Assembly: GCF_039535235.1 (NCBI RefSeq)
Contig: NZ_BAAAWU010000001.1
Span: 372,001-436,000 of the forward strand
Direction of reading: 5' to 3'
Origin: Streptomyces roseoviridis
GTDB lineage: Bacteria > Actinomycetota > Actinomycetes > Streptomycetales > Streptomycetaceae
DNA length: 64,000 nucleotides
The position numbers were made by a program, and so were the translations under genes. Under the pieces are notes generated by a model. The model had not been told where the DNA came from, ran no database searches, and was given only the letters and a program-made list of their open reading frames with translations. Positions 42,935-51,126 of this stretch are shown piece after piece (the stretch's first letter is position 1; each line of letters begins with the position of its first letter).

Positions 42935-43960
42935 GTGCGGCTACGGACGAGCGACCCGGAGCGGCCCGGCTGGCGGCGGATCCGCCACGGCCGGGGATTC
43001 CGCTACGTCGACGAGATGGGCCGGCCCCTGTCGCCCGCCGACCGGGAGCGGGTGCGGGCCCTGGTCATTCCGCCGGCCTGGCGGGACGTGTGGATCTGCC
43101 CCTGGCCGAACGGCCATCTGCAGGCGGTGGGAACGGACGACGCGGGCCGCCGCCAGTACCTCTACCACCAGGAGTACCGGGCCCGGCGCGAGCGCGCCAA
43201 GCACGCCCACGTCCGTGAGGTGGCCGCCGCGCTGCCCCGGCTCAGACAGGCCGTCGAGGAGGACCTCGCCGGGCGCGGCCTGTGCCGCGAACGGGTCCTC
43301 GCCTGTGCGGCCCGGCTGCTCGACCTGGGCTTCCTGCGGGTCGGTGGCGACCGGTACCAGCGGGACAACGACTCGTACGGTCTGACCACGCTGCGGCGCG
43401 AGCACGTCCGCTGTGCGCGGGGCCGCGTCGTCTTCGACTTCACCGGCAAGGCGGGGCGCCGCATCACCTTCGAGGCGGCCGACGACTCCGTGCTGCGGGT
43501 GGTGCGCGCGCTGCTGCGCCGCCGGGGCGGGGAGCGGCTCTTCGCGTACTGGCAGGGCCGGGCCTGGCACGACGTGCGCGCCGGCGAGCTCAACGCCTAT
43601 CTGCGGGACCGGTCCGGGGTGGACATGAGCGCCAAGGACTTCCGGACCTGGCACGCCACCGTGCTGGCCGCCGTGGCGCTGGCCGTCTCGGAGCCGGCCG
43701 CCCGGGACTCGGTCACCGCCCGCCGCAGGGCGGTGCGACGGGCGGTGGGCGAGGTCGCCGACTACCTGGGCAACACGCCGGCCGTGTGCCGGAGCTCGTA
43801 CATCGCGCCCCGGGTGATCGAGCGGTACGCCGACGGGGAGACGGTCGCCCCGGCGCTCGGACGGCTGGGCGAGGACGCCGCCTCCGGCAGTCCGGCCACC
43901 CACGGCGCGATCGAGCGGGCGGTCCTCGACCTCCTGGACGAGGACGAGCCGGTGCGGTGA
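42935..43960 (+). CDS. DNA topoisomerase IB
   Basis: About 341 residues in the poxvirus-like bacterial type IB family. The N-terminal domain includes RIRHGRGFRYVDEMGRPLS and PPAWRDVWICPWPNGHLQAVG. The catalytic domain holds LDLGFLRVGGDRYQRDNDSYGLTTL, the Lys of DFTGKAGRR, KDFRTWHATVLAAVAL and the nucleophilic Tyr in CRSSYIAPRVIERY. It relaxes supercoils through a 3'-phosphotyrosine intermediate. GTG 42935 gives the family-like start VRLRTSDPERPG but lacks a clear ribosome site; the frame is open from GTG 42806 and a start there cannot be ruled out. Confidence 0.88.
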   Translation: MRLRTSDPERPGWRRIRHGRGFRYVDEMGRPLSPADRERVRALVIPPAWRDVWICPWPNGHLQAVGTDDAGRRQYLYHQEYRARRERAKHAHVREVAAALPRLRQAVEEDLAGRGLCRERVLACAARLLDLGFLRVGGDRYQRDNDSYGLTTLRREHVRCARGRVVFDFTGKAGRRITFEAADDSVLRVVRALLRRRGGERLFAYWQGRAWHDVRAGELNAYLRDRSGVDMSAKDFRTWHATVLAAVALAVSEPAARDSVTARRRAVRRAVGEVADYLGNTPAVCRSSYIAPRVIERYADGETVAPALGRLGEDAASGSPATHGAIERAVLDLLDEDEPVR

Positions 43961-44013
43961 CGTCGGGGACGCCACCGCACCGGCCGGCCTTCGGCTTCCG
44001 CGTCAGCGGTTCG

Positions 44014-44619
44014 TCAGCGGGTGAGGAGCCGGTTGAAGAAGGAGCGGTACTGGCGCAGGGCCGTCCGCAGTCCTTCCGTGTCGACGTCCTCGCCCTCGCT
44101 CCACTGTCCCTCCAGGTTCCGCTTGTGGTCCGCGAAGGTCTCGGCGAGCTTCCGCATCACGTCGGCGACCAGGGTGTCGGCCGCGTGCACGGCCTCCTTG
44201 GGGTCGTCGACGAACTGGCTCTGGATGTCGCGCCAGCGGGTGCGGAACTCCACGTCGTCGGCGGGGTCGAGGAGCTGGGGACCCTCGTCCTGGCCGGTGG
44301 CGGCCGCGTCCGCCCGGGGTTCGGTGTCCCCGGTGGCGCCGGTGTCGGTCTCGCTTCCGGTGCCGGTGCCCGTGTCGGTCTCCCCTCCGCTGTCAGTGCC
44401 GGCCGGGGTGCCGGTACCGGCGTAGGTGTCGGTTCCGCCGTACGGGTCCGTGCCGGCGAACGCCTCGGTGCCGGTGGCGTCGCCGGTGCCGGTGCCGGTG
44501 TCGGTGCCGGGGTCGGTGCCGGGGGTCGTACCCGTAGGGGTGTCGGTGCTTTCTCCCGGGTAGACGGGTGGTCCTTCCGAGCCGTTGCCGGCCCGGTCCG
44601 GGGTGTCGTGCTCACGCAT
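44014..44619 (-). CDS. Hypothetical protein with Thr-Gly-rich N-terminus and conserved C-terminal domain
   Basis: 201 residues. Residues 1-105 are Thr/Gly/Asp/Pro-rich with GTDTGTGTG-like repeats and probably disordered. The C-terminal 95 residues are helical: FRTRWRDIQSQFVDDPKEAV, then HAADTLVADVMRKLAET, and LRTALRQYRSFFNRLL. The same pattern occurs at the C-terminus of the upstream-encoded neighbour (44654-45214), so the two are paralogues. GCGGAGGCCATGAC precedes ATG 44619. No function is known to me. Confidence 0.75.
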   Translation of the reverse strand: MREHDTPDRAGNGSEGPPVYPGESTDTPTGTTPGTDPGTDTGTGTGDATGTEAFAGTDPYGGTDTYAGTGTPAGTDSGGETDTGTGTGSETDTGATGDTEPRADAAATGQDEGPQLLDPADDVEFRTRWRDIQSQFVDDPKEAVHAADTLVADVMRKLAETFADHKRNLEGQWSEGEDVDTEGLRTALRQYRSFFNRLLTR

Positions 44620-44653
44620 GTCATGGCCTCCGCGTCAGATGCGCCGGAATGCG

Positions 44654-45214
44654 TCAGGTGCGGCCGGGGCCGGCCGCGTCGCCGTTGGAGAGGAGTTCGT
44701 CGAAGAGCGCCCGGTAGTGCACCATCGCCCCTCGCAGCTGCTCGGTGGTGGCCTGCCCCGAGGAGCTGAGCGTGTTGACCTCGTGCGCCGCCCGGTAGTG
44801 CTCCAGGGTGCGGCCGTGCTCGACGGAGAGGTCCCGGATCTGCTGCTCGAAGCCCTCCGTGGGGTAGCCGCGCTCGCGCATGAGCGAGGTCACGAGCCGG
44901 TCCGCGTCGTGCACCGCGCCCTCGGGCCGGTCCACGAACTCCTCCTGGACGCCGCGCCACTGCTCGGCGTAGCGCTCGCGCGCCCCGCTCGACAGCGGTG
45001 TGATGTCCAGCTCGTCGTGGCGCTTCTCGCGGGCCCCGAGCTCCTGCTCGGCGGCCCTCCTGCTTCCGGCGTCGTCGACCGTGCGGTCGTACTCGGGTCC
45101 GAAGCGCTCGCGCAGCCGGCTCCGGCGCCTGCGGTCCAGGACGACGGCGAGCGCGATCAGCACGATCACCACCGCGACGGGTATGACGATGGCCAGAATC
45201 GTTCCTGTCGACAT
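44654..45214 (-). CDS. Membrane-anchored hypothetical protein, paralogue of the adjacent gene
   Basis: 186 residues. One N-terminal transmembrane helix (ILAIVIPVAVVIVLIALAVV) is followed by a basic stop-transfer RRRRSRLRERFG and a cytosolic helical domain: YAEQWRGVQEEFVDRPEGAV, HDADRLVTSLMRERGY, LRGAMVHYRALFDELL. These align with the C-terminal domain of 44014-44619. ATG 45214 is chosen because GAGGGAGCGAGG precedes it. The two genes are 34 bp apart and likely co-transcribed. Function unknown; a membrane-bound/soluble partnership is possible. Confidence 0.82.
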   Translation of the reverse strand: MSTGTILAIVIPVAVVIVLIALAVVLDRRRRSRLRERFGPEYDRTVDDAGSRRAAEQELGAREKRHDELDITPLSSGARERYAEQWRGVQEEFVDRPEGAVHDADRLVTSLMRERGYPTEGFEQQIRDLSVEHGRTLEHYRAAHEVNTLSSSGQATTEQLRGAMVHYRALFDELLSNGDAAGPGRT

Positions 45215-45399
45215 CGGCCTCGCTCCCTCGGTCTCTTCCGTATCCACGGCGGCTGCCCAGGGCCGAGACCCTGAAACGGGACGGCAGCCGGGTATGCCGG
45301 GCGTGGTCCCCCGCCCCCGCTCCCCCGCAGCCTGGTGGTGCTGACACCAGGTGCGGTACGCCCTCCCGCGGTCCCGCGGGTGCCGCCACAGTGGCGGCC

Positions 45400-46230
45400 A
45401 TGACCCAGCGCACCACTCTGATCACCGGCGTCACCCAGGGCATGGGCCGCGCACTCGCGCTCGACCTGGCACCACGCGGCGGCACCCTCCTCCTGCACGG
45501 CCGCGACCCCGGCCGGCTGGCGGCCGTCGCGGCCGAGGCCCGGGCCGCCGGCCCCGGCACCACGATCCGTACCTACCTCGCCGACCTGTCCGACCTGGAC
45601 CAGGTGCACGCCATGGCCGCCCGGATCCGGGCGGCGGAGCCGCACCTCGACGGCCTGGTCCACAACGCGGTGGCGGGCGGCGGGGAGCGGCCTACGGTCC
45701 GCGAGCTCAGCCGGCAGGGCCACGAACTGCGCTTCGCGGTCAACCACCTGGCGCCCTACGCGCTCACCCGCGCGCTGCTGCCCCTGCTCACCGCCTCCGC
45801 CCCGGCCCGGGTCGTCAACGTCGCCTCGATCGGCCAGGAGGCCGTCGACTTCGACGACGTCATGACGGAGCGGGACTACGAGGGCCTGCGGGCCTACTGC
45901 CGCAGCAAGCTGGCCATGATCATGGCGACCTTCGAGCTGGCCGACGAACTGCGCGGCACGGGCGTAACGGTGAACGCCCTCCACCCCGCCCACCTGATGG
46001 ACACGCCCGGCGTCCGCGCGTACGGCCTCACGCCCCTCGTCGGCACGGAGGAGGGCGTCCGCCCCACCGTGCGCCTGCTGCTCGACCCGGAGACGGCCAC
46101 GGTCACGGGCCGCTACTTCGACCGGTTCACCGAGGCACGGGCCCATGAGCAGGCGTACGACGCCGGCGCCCGGGCCCGCCTGATGGCGCTGACGCACCGC
46201 CTGATCGGTGAGGAGCCGGCGGCGGGCTGA
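45400..46230 (+). CDS. SDR family NAD(P)-dependent oxidoreductase
   Basis: 276 residues: TLITGVTQGMGRALALDLA cofactor loop, HGRDPGRLAAV (Arg after the second strand, NADP type), VHNAVAGGG in the NNAG position, VVNVASIGQ, and Y-x3-K in AYCRSKLAM. The large C-terminal part resembles retinol dehydrogenase/protochlorophyllide-reductase-like SDRs. Start ATG 45400 was chosen; GTG 45391 is an alternative, and a short GC hairpin overlies the ribosome-site region. Substrate unknown. Confidence 0.9.
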   Translation: MTQRTTLITGVTQGMGRALALDLAPRGGTLLLHGRDPGRLAAVAAEARAAGPGTTIRTYLADLSDLDQVHAMAARIRAAEPHLDGLVHNAVAGGGERPTVRELSRQGHELRFAVNHLAPYALTRALLPLLTASAPARVVNVASIGQEAVDFDDVMTERDYEGLRAYCRSKLAMIMATFELADELRGTGVTVNALHPAHLMDTPGVRAYGLTPLVGTEEGVRPTVRLLLDPETATVTGRYFDRFTEARAHEQAYDAGARARLMALTHRLIGEEPAAG

Positions 46231-46291
46231 GCGGCGGGCCCGCGGCCGAAACGGAGTGCGCGCGGCGCCGTCGCGCGGCGATACTGCTGCG

Positions 46292-47263
46292 ATGATCACG
46301 ATGCCGGCCGCCGTCCTGGACTCCTTGCACGGGCTCGCCTTCGGCGACGCCTTCGGTGACCGCTGGTTCGGCATCCTGCGCCGGGAAGGTCCGGCGGCCC
46401 TGGCCGCGCGCACCCCGCCTCCCGAGCCGCTGTGGCGGTGGAGCGACGACACCGCGCAGGCCCTCGTCCTCGTACGGGAGCTCGCCGACGGCGACGGCAG
46501 CGTCGACCAGGACCGCCTCGCCCGCCGCTTCGCGGCGGCCTACGCCGCCGACACCCACCGCGGGTACGGGGCGTCCATGCACGACGTGCTGCGGCGGATC
46601 GGCGCGGGCGAGCCCTGGCGGGACGTGGTCGCCGGGCAGTTCGGCGGGCAGGGCTCCTGGGGCAACGGCGCGGCCATGCGCGTGGCCCCGCTCGGTGCCT
46701 GGCACGCCGCCGACCTGGACGCGGCCGCCGAGCAGGCCGCCCGGCAGGCCGCCGTCTCGCACCACCACCCGGAGGCCGTCACCGGGGCGGTGGCCGTCGC
46801 CGTCGCCGCGGCACTGGCGACCCGCAGCCGTGGCGGCCCGGCCCCCGCCCGGCCGGAGTTCCTCCGGGCGGTCGCCGAACGGCTCCCCGACGGCGACGTC
46901 CGGTCGGGAGTGCGGATCGCGTCCCGGATGCCCCGGCGCACCTCGGTCACGCACGCGGCGGCGGTCCTGGGCTCCGGCTCGGCGATGTCGGGACCCGACA
47001 CCGTGCCCTACGCGCTGTGGTGCGCGGCGGGACACCTCGACGACCTCCACGAGGGCCTGTGGACCACGGTCGCCGGCCGCGGCGACATCGACACCACCTG
47101 CGCCATCGCGGGCGGAGTGATCGCCGCCCGCACCGGCGTCACCGCCCTCCCCGCCATCTGGCACACCGCCCGCGAGCCGCTCCCCGCGATCGTGCCGGGG
47201 CAGGGGCCGGCGGTCACCGGGGCGGCGGCGTCCGGCTCCGTGGCGCCGCCGTGTCGGGCGTAG
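46292..47263 (+). CDS. ADP-ribosylglycohydrolase family protein
   Basis: 323 residues of the DraG/ARH fold: LHGLAFGDAFGDRWFG, WRWSDDTAQALVLVREL with paired Asp metal ligands, GSWGNGAAMRVAPLG, and the C-terminal metal motif GRGDIDTTCAIAGG. It should bind two divalent metals and release ADP-ribose from proteins, nucleic acids or small molecules. ATG 46292 is chosen from the family start; no strong ribosome site is seen. The C-terminal Ala/Gly/Pro tail extends beyond the domain. Substrate unknown. Confidence 0.92.
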   Translation: MITMPAAVLDSLHGLAFGDAFGDRWFGILRREGPAALAARTPPPEPLWRWSDDTAQALVLVRELADGDGSVDQDRLARRFAAAYAADTHRGYGASMHDVLRRIGAGEPWRDVVAGQFGGQGSWGNGAAMRVAPLGAWHAADLDAAAEQAARQAAVSHHHPEAVTGAVAVAVAAALATRSRGGPAPARPEFLRAVAERLPDGDVRSGVRIASRMPRRTSVTHAAAVLGSGSAMSGPDTVPYALWCAAGHLDDLHEGLWTTVAGRGDIDTTCAIAGGVIAARTGVTALPAIWHTAREPLPAIVPGQGPAVTGAAASGSVAPPCRA

Positions 47264-47378
47264 GGGGCGGCGCGGGAGGCGACGGGCTCCCCGGGGGGAG
47301 GTCCTCGACGTCGCCCGCCTCCTCGCCGCGGGCCGGCGCGCGGAGGGCCCCCTGCCGCCGGTGCGGCGGGCCCCCGGG

Positions 47379-48059
47379 TCACACCGGTGGACTGCCCGGG
47401 ACGACGAGACCCGTCTCGTACGCGACCACGACGGCCTGGGCGCGGCTGTCGACGTGGAGTTTGGTCATGGTGCGGTTCAGGTGGGTCTTGACGGTCGCCT
47501 CGCCGATGCGGAGCCGTTCGGCGATCTCCGTGTTGGACAGGCCGCGGGCGGTCAGCCGCAGCACCTCGCACTCGCGGGCGGTGAGGACGTCGAGGCCGGC
47601 GGCGGGTTCCGGCGGGTCGGCGGGCCGGTCGCCCCGGCTGACGTAGGCCTCGATGAGGCGGCGGGTGACGCTCGGCGCGAAGAGCATGTCGCCGCGGGCC
47701 ACGGCGGTCACCGCCTCGATGAGCCGCTCGGGACCGGTGTCCTTCAGGAGGAAGCCGGCGGCGCCGGCCCGCAGCGCGGCGTAGACGTACTCGTCCAGGT
47801 CGAACGTGGTGAGGACGAGGATCCGGGGCGCGGGGTCCTCGGCGCGGGCCAGGATGCGTTCGGTGGCGGCGGTGCCGTCCATGCCGGGCATGCGGATGTC
47901 CATGAGGACGACGTCGGGCCGGAGCCGCGCCGCCTCGGCGACCGCACTCTCCCCGTCGGCGGCCTCGCCGACGACGTCGATGCCGGGAGCGGCCCGCAGC
48001 AGGGCGACGAGGCCGGCCCTTATCAGGTCCTGGTCGTCCACGACGAGCACGGTGGTCAT
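47379..48059 (-). CDS. Two-component response regulator, NarL/LuxR type
   Basis: 226 residues. Receiver domain: VLVVDDQDLIRAGL with acidic pocket, phosphoacceptor Asp in VVLMDIRMPGMDG, Thr in LVLTTFDLDEY and Lys in GFLLKDTGPE. The LuxR-type helix-turn-helix is LTARECEVLRLTARGLSNTE. It would bind DNA when phosphorylated by the partner kinase, whose stop overlaps its start (ATGA). The target genes are not known; the divergent DUF2690 gene is one candidate. Confidence 0.95.
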   Translation of the reverse strand: MTTVLVVDDQDLIRAGLVALLRAAPGIDVVGEAADGESAVAEAARLRPDVVLMDIRMPGMDGTAATERILARAEDPAPRILVLTTFDLDEYVYAALRAGAAGFLLKDTGPERLIEAVTAVARGDMLFAPSVTRRLIEAYVSRGDRPADPPEPAAGLDVLTARECEVLRLTARGLSNTEIAERLRIGEATVKTHLNRTMTKLHVDSRAQAVVVAYETGLVVPGSPPV

Positions 48060-49306
48060 GCCGGTGGCCGACTGCCCCGCCGGTCGTCGTTCTCGGTCAC
48101 GGGAAGTCTGAGGCACACGCGGAATCCCCCTTCGGCCCGAGGGCCGGCGTCCACTGTTCCGCCGTAGAGCCTGGCGCGTTCGCGCATCCCGATCAAGCCG
48201 TGACCCAGCGGGGGGCCGAGCTTGTCCGGATCCGGCTGGTCGGGCCGGCCGTCGTCGGTGACGGTGACGACCAGTTCGCCGGGCCGGTGTTCGACGAGCA
48301 CCGTGGCCCGCGCGGGCCGGGCGTGCTTGATGACGTTGGTGAGCGCCTCCTGCACGACCCGGTAGGCGCACAGTTCCGTGCCCGGCGCGAGCGGGCGGGC
48401 GGGGCCGGTGGTCCGCAGGTCGACGGGGACGCCGGCCGCGCGGACCCGCGCGGCGACGTCCGGCAGCCGGGCCAGTCCGGGCACGGGGGCGTACCGGGCG
48501 CCAGGATCCGCGTCGGCGTCCTGGTCCGCGCCGGGGTTCCCGTCGGCTTCGAAGCGCAGCAGGGTGAGGATGCGGCGCAGCTCCCGCAGCCCTTCCTGGC
48601 TGGTCTCCGTGATGGTGCCGAGGGCGGCGCGGGCGGTGTCGGGCGCGGAGTCGAAGACGTAACCGGCCATGCCGGCCTGGACGTTGATCACCGACATGTG
48701 GTGGGCGACGACGTCATGCAGCTCGCGGGCGATGCGTCGCTGCTCCTCGGCGACGGCGTGTTTGGCCCTCTCCTCCTGGGCTTGGCGCAACCGTGCGCTG
48801 AGCAGGGCGAGTTGCCGGTTGCGGCGGCTGATGCGGCGGGTACTGGTGCCGAACGCCCAGACGACGGCGGGGACGGCCACGGCCTGGACGACGGAGAGGA
48901 GGAGGCCGAGTTCGGGGACGGTGAGGCCGCTGAGGAGCACGACGGCGGCGGTGAGCGCGGCGGCGGCGGCGGTCGTCCGGGGCGGGCGCTGGGCGGCGAC
49001 GCCGTACAGGGCGATCGCGGGGAACCAGAAGTTCAGCGAGGGCTGGTATCCGGCGGCCAGGTACCCGGCGAACGCCAGGCAGGTGACGACCAGGACGGCG
49101 ACGGGGGCGACCCGGCGCAGGGCGAGCGGCAGGCCGGCGAGCGCGGTGAGCAGATAGGCGCCGGTGTCGAACGGCGGCCAGGGGGCCGGGTGGTACTGAT
49201 GGCCGGCCGCCGCCGTCGCCGCCACCAGGCCCAGGGCCGTCGTGGCGTCGACGAGCCGGGGATCCAGCTCGCCCAGACGCCCCGCCCAACGGGCCCTCGC
49301 ACGCAT
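48056..49306 (-). CDS. Two-component sensor histidine kinase (HisKA_3/NarX-like)
   Basis: 416 residues with four to five transmembrane segments in the first 165, forming an intramembrane sensor. A dimerisation/phosphoacceptor helix EEQRRIARELHDVVAHHMSV carries the phosphorylated His, and the HATPase has VVQEALTNVIKHA, VTDDGRP and GHGLIGMRERARLYGG. It phosphorylates the regulator encoded immediately downstream, with which it overlaps by ATGA. ATG 49306 is used; the ORF continues to 49375. The signal is unknown, but membrane stress is typical for this kinase type. Confidence 0.94.
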   Translation of the reverse strand: MRARARWAGRLGELDPRLVDATTALGLVAATAAAGHQYHPAPWPPFDTGAYLLTALAGLPLALRRVAPVAVLVVTCLAFAGYLAAGYQPSLNFWFPAIALYGVAAQRPPRTTAAAAALTAAVVLLSGLTVPELGLLLSVVQAVAVPAVVWAFGTSTRRISRRNRQLALLSARLRQAQEERAKHAVAEEQRRIARELHDVVAHHMSVINVQAGMAGYVFDSAPDTARAALGTITETSQEGLRELRRILTLLRFEADGNPGADQDADADPGARYAPVPGLARLPDVAARVRAAGVPVDLRTTGPARPLAPGTELCAYRVVQEALTNVIKHARPARATVLVEHRPGELVVTVTDDGRPDQPDPDKLGPPLGHGLIGMRERARLYGGTVDAGPRAEGGFRVCLRLPVTENDDRRGSRPPA

Positions 49307-49524
49307 CGGACGAGGGTACGGCCGGGCCGGGCGGCCGGTCGTCCCCCTTCCGGGGCAGCGCGGCCCGGCGGGCACTACCGCGAGGGTTTACCCCTGCGGT
49401 CAACTCCGCGGTGGACGACCCGGGGGCGGTGCCCGGGGCATCGTACGGGGGCGACACCGCACCACGACCACGCGGTGAGCGCACGGATCGCACCGAACAC
49501 ACATCGAGCATCCAGGGGGAGAAC

Positions 49525-49944
49525 ATGATGATCAGCAGGCGGACCGGCGTCCTCGTGTCCACGGCGGCGCTGCTGCTCGGCTTCGGCGGGGCCGCCACGG
49601 CGGCGCAGGCGAGCACGGCCTCGCCCGCGTCGGCGATGGCGTGCAGCACGAGCAACGCGACCACCCCGCGGACCGCGAGCGTCGACGGCATCCGCATCGA
49701 ACTGCGCTACAGCACCTCCAGCCGCTGTGCCTGGGGCCGGATCACCGCCGCCGACCCGGGCGACAAGGTGTGGGTCGACCGCTCCAGCAACGGCGGGGCG
49801 TCCTGGACGGGCCCGCTGGGCATGACCACCGTCCAGTCCGGCTCGGACACCCACACCCCGGCGTACAACGACGCCGGTTACGTGATGCGGGCGTGCGCGT
49901 GGAACGACTCCACGGGCAACATCCGCTGCACCGGCTGGTACTGA
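49525..49944 (+). CDS. Secreted DUF2690-type small protein
   Basis: 139 residues. A Sec signal (MMISRRTGVLVSTAALLLGF, cleavage near AAQAS) precedes a mature domain with four cysteines and DUF2690 features: RIELRYSTSSRCAWGRITAA, DPGDKVWVDRSS, YVMRACAWND. Members are exported in Streptomyces; function unknown. GGGGAGAAC precedes ATG 49525 (or 49528). It is divergent from the histidine kinase gene with 218 bp between starts. Confidence 0.88.
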   Translation: MMISRRTGVLVSTAALLLGFGGAATAAQASTASPASAMACSTSNATTPRTASVDGIRIELRYSTSSRCAWGRITAADPGDKVWVDRSSNGGASWTGPLGMTTVQSGSDTHTPAYNDAGYVMRACAWNDSTGNIRCTGWY

Positions 49945-50347
49945 TCCGCCACCGGCGTGCGGCCCGTCCCGGGCCGCACGCCGTGGAGACCCGGCGCCGG
50001 TCCCGCTCGCTCACGGGGGAAACGGGGGAACGAGCGGAACCGGCGTCGTCCCGGGGCGTGGCGGCGAGGTCTCCCGTCGGTGACCGGCCTCGCCGCCACA
50101 TCCGCCGGCTCACCGGGGGAGGCGTTTTCGGCCAGGGTCACGCGGGCGGGGCGGGGGGCGTCGCGGCCGGGTCCGGACCGAGTCGAGGGGGCCGCCCGGC
50201 AAGGGCCGACGGGCGCCGGACTCAGGGGCGTCCACCCCGCCTCTCGGGTGCACGGCTCGTCCGAAACACATGGGTTCGACACGCGGAGTGCCGTCGTTGG
50301 GCTGCGTGACACCCGGACGAGCCGTCGACCCAGGAGAGGTGAGCGCC
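49945..50347. other. Intergenic region before the NUDIX gene
   Basis: No gene supported. Contains the leader of the NUDIX gene and short G/C-rich imperfect palindromes but no convincing terminator or RNA. Confidence 0.4.
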
Positions 50348-50902
50348 GTGTCCGCTTCCCAGCCCGTCCCCCGCCCCACCCCTCCGCCGCGGCCCGGCAC
50401 GAGCGGGACGTGGCTGCCCCCGGAGGAGTACGCGGCGACGCTGCCGAAGGCGACCCTCTTCGGCTGCGTCTTCTTCACCGACGAGCGCGACCGTCCCGTC
50501 CAACTGCGGTCCGTCTACAGCCCGGAGCACCCCTGGCAGTGGGCGGGCGGTACGGCCGAGAGCGGCGAGCGGCCGTGGGAGACGGCCGTGCGGGAGACCA
50601 AGGAGGAGACCGGGATCGTGGTCCCGGGGCCGCCGCGGCTGCTGGCCGCCGTGTTCGGGCTGCCGGGAGCGGCGTGGCCGTTCGCGACGGCGGGGTACGT
50701 CTTCGACGGCGGCCGGCTCAGCGACCGCCGGATCGCCGCCATCACCCTCGCCCCGGAGGAGCACGACGAGGTGCGGGTGCTGCCGCTGGAGGAGTGGCGA
50801 AGGCTCATGCCGGCGCGGGACTTCGACCGGCTCTCCACGGTCATGGAGGCCCGCCGCAGCGGAGTGACCGCGTACTTCGACACGTGGGACTGGGAGGCGT
50901 AG
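50348..50902 (+). CDS. NUDIX hydrolase
   Basis: 184 residues with the Nudix box GGTAESGERPWETAVRETKE followed by ETGI, matching G-x5-E-x7-REx2EEx. A Pro-rich N-terminus (about 25) precedes a domain start LFGCVFFTDERDRPVQLR. It should hydrolyse a nucleoside diphosphate linked to another moiety. GTG 50348 is preferred over GTG 50339 because CAGGAGAG at 50331-50338 is well spaced for it. No operon partner. Confidence 0.93.
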   Translation: MSASQPVPRPTPPPRPGTSGTWLPPEEYAATLPKATLFGCVFFTDERDRPVQLRSVYSPEHPWQWAGGTAESGERPWETAVRETKEETGIVVPGPPRLLAAVFGLPGAAWPFATAGYVFDGGRLSDRRIAAITLAPEEHDEVRVLPLEEWRRLMPARDFDRLSTVMEARRSGVTAYFDTWDWEA

Positions 50903-51126
50903 CCCGGCCCGCGCTCCCCCTCACCGCGGCCCGCCGCCGGTACGTGCCGGCGCCGGCGCCGACGGCGGCAGCCGCGCACCGTCGTTCTCCCGGACCGCTC
51001 ATGACGTGACATCAGGCAACCGGGGCGGTCTTCTCACCGTCCTCCCGGGGCGAGAGAGGCGCCTTCGACCCAGGAGGTCCGCCGTCGGGATTCCCGACGG
51101 CTCCCGGTGCCTCGACGAGAACGATC

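Noticed and set aside
46127..47164. A 345-codon minus-strand frame
   Set aside because: Antisense shadow of the ADP-ribosylglycohydrolase, with His/Gly/Arg-rich composition.
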